DNA of 5,904 nt from Ferrithrix thermotolerans DSM 19514 (GTDB taxonomy: Bacteria > Actinomycetota > Acidimicrobiia > Acidimicrobiales > Ilumatobacteraceae): NCBI GenBank assembly GCA_945860575.1, contig CAMAQQ010000082.1, forward strand, positions 1 through 5,904, written 5' to 3'. This document shows positions 5,051-5,904 of this stretch, piece after piece (within the stretch, counting starts at the first letter, position 1; each line of letters opens with the position of its first letter). The position numbers and the translations under genes were made by a program. Under the pieces are notes generated by a model. It searched no databases. It was not told where the DNA came from and was given only the letters and a program-made list of their open reading frames with translations.

Positions 5051-5904
5051 CGACGCACCACACATTCATTACGCTCGGGGCCAACCCCAATAATTGACAC
5101 CGGCACACCACAATGCAGTTCAACAAGTTCGATTAAAGATCTTGCTTGCTTTGGTAAATCTGTATAACTTCGAATCAGCCGCACCGATGATTTCCAGCCC
5201 GCAAGATCGACATACTTGGCGGTAATTTCACCGAGTAGTTGCGCGTCATCTGGGTAACCCGCAAGTGACTTGCCGTTCAATTCATAACCCACACATACTC
5301 GAACAGTTTCAAATGTGTCCAAGACATCAAGTTTTGTGAGCGCAATTTCTGTGAGCGAATTAAGGCGAACTGCGTGGCGCAACATCACCAGATCCAACCA
5401 GCCTGGTCGACGACGACGGCCAGTAACGGTTCCAAACTCGTGGCCGATATCTACAACTTTGTCGCCCAACTCTCCGATCAATTCTGAGGGAAACGGACCG
5501 CTGCCAACTCGTGTCGTATAAGCCTTGGCGATGCCGACAATTCGTGATATGTCACGGGGCCCAAGTCCTGCACCAGCGCATGCCCCGCCAGCAATTGGAT
5601 TCGAAGATGTCACGAACGGATAAGTCCCGTGATCAATGTCTAAGAAAGTTGCCTGAGCACCTTCAAGAAGCAGATTTTCTTTTCGTTCAAGAGATTCGTG
5701 CAAAAAATTGACCGTGTCGCAAACATACGGCACCAGGCGCGCACCCAGATCGACAAACTTCGCAACAATCGAATCAATATCTAATTTCTCACCGCCGAGT
5801 GCGGTTAAAACTTTTTGTTCTGCGACAGCGCGTTCAAACACGAGGGTTTTAAATCTTTTTGAATCTCGCACATCTCCAACACGAATGCCGACTCGGCGGG
5901 CCTT
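5047..5904 (-). CDS. purA: Adenylosuccinate synthetase PurA, C-terminal two-thirds, cut by the window edge
   Basis: PurA condenses IMP and aspartate using GTP to form adenylosuccinate, the first committed step to AMP. The frame is open from the right edge to a TGA at 5047-5049, showing 285 residues. The family has about 430, so roughly 140 N-terminal residues, including the GTP-binding GDEGKGK loop, lie outside. Visible conserved parts (fragment numbering) are KARRVGIRVGD at the edge, EGAQATFLDIDHGTYPFVTSSN (81-102, IMP site), RVGSGPFPSE (132-141), GHEFGTVTGRRRRPGWLD (154-171, substrate-loop arginines), LTKLDVLD (189-196) and IGVGPERNE (272-280, GTP/C-terminal region). An in-frame GTG at 5869-5871 is only an internal codon. 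It is the most upstream gene of the visible operon; its promoter is outside the window. Confidence 0.96.
   Translation of the reverse strand, partial: KARRVGIRVGDVRDSKRFKTLVFERAVAEQKVLTALGGEKLDIDSIVAKFVDLGARLVPYVCDTVNFLHESLERKENLLLEGAQATFLDIDHGTYPFVTSSNPIAGGACAGAGLGPRDISRIVGIAKAYTTRVGSGPFPSELIGELGDKVVDIGHEFGTVTGRRRRPGWLDLVMLRHAVRLNSLTEIALTKLDVLDTFETVRVCVGYELNGKSLAGYPDDAQLLGEITAKYVDLAGWKSSVRLIRSYTDLPKQARSLIELVELHCGVPVSIIGVGPERNECVVRR

Overview
The window carries ordinary core genes of an actinobacterium, most likely from class Acidimicrobiia (the freshwater/marine acIV or Ilumatobacter type of lineage). This placement is inferred from three things. There is a clpS-DUF2017 pair, a hallmark of Actinobacteria. 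The tRNA cluster runs Glu-Asp-Phe, none with an encoded CCA. The base composition is visibly more AT-rich than in most high-GC actinobacteria. No mobile element, CRISPR array, phage gene or defence system was seen.

Layout. Positions 1-1349 (minus strand) hold a respiratory pair: ctaB (heme O synthase), then, 89 bases downstream, the N-terminal 100 codons of a heme-copper oxidase subunit I that runs off the left edge. From about 1350 to 1476 is a short divergent promoter region containing a 13-base direct repeat. On the plus strand follow clpS (N-end rule adaptor of the Clp protease) and a DUF2017 gene overlapping it by 4 bases, then tRNA-Glu(TTC), tRNA-Asp(GTC) and tRNA-Phe(GAA). A 69-base convergent gap at 2677-2745 contains a palindrome and a 14-base direct repeat with a 22-base period. 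From 2746 to the right edge, all on the minus strand, lies a tightly packed nucleotide operon in the transcription order purA, purB, pyrE, cupredoxin-like lipoprotein. Two of its junctions are ATGA stop/start overlaps.

How the genes work together. PurA and PurB catalyse the two consecutive steps from IMP to AMP, and PurB also acts earlier in purine synthesis. PyrE makes OMP for pyrimidines. The last gene encodes a small secreted lipoprotein with a cupredoxin-like fold. It has no evident link to nucleotide synthesis, but its start codon overlaps the pyrE stop codon. CtaB supplies the farnesylated heme required by aa3-type oxidases, which suits its position just upstream of the oxidase subunit gene.

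No undescribed system is convincingly present. The points most worth a second look are the lack of a histidine where the low-spin heme ligand is expected in the oxidase fragment, the lipoprotein coupled to pyrE, the two short tandem repeats, and the A54 T-loop of tRNA-Phe.
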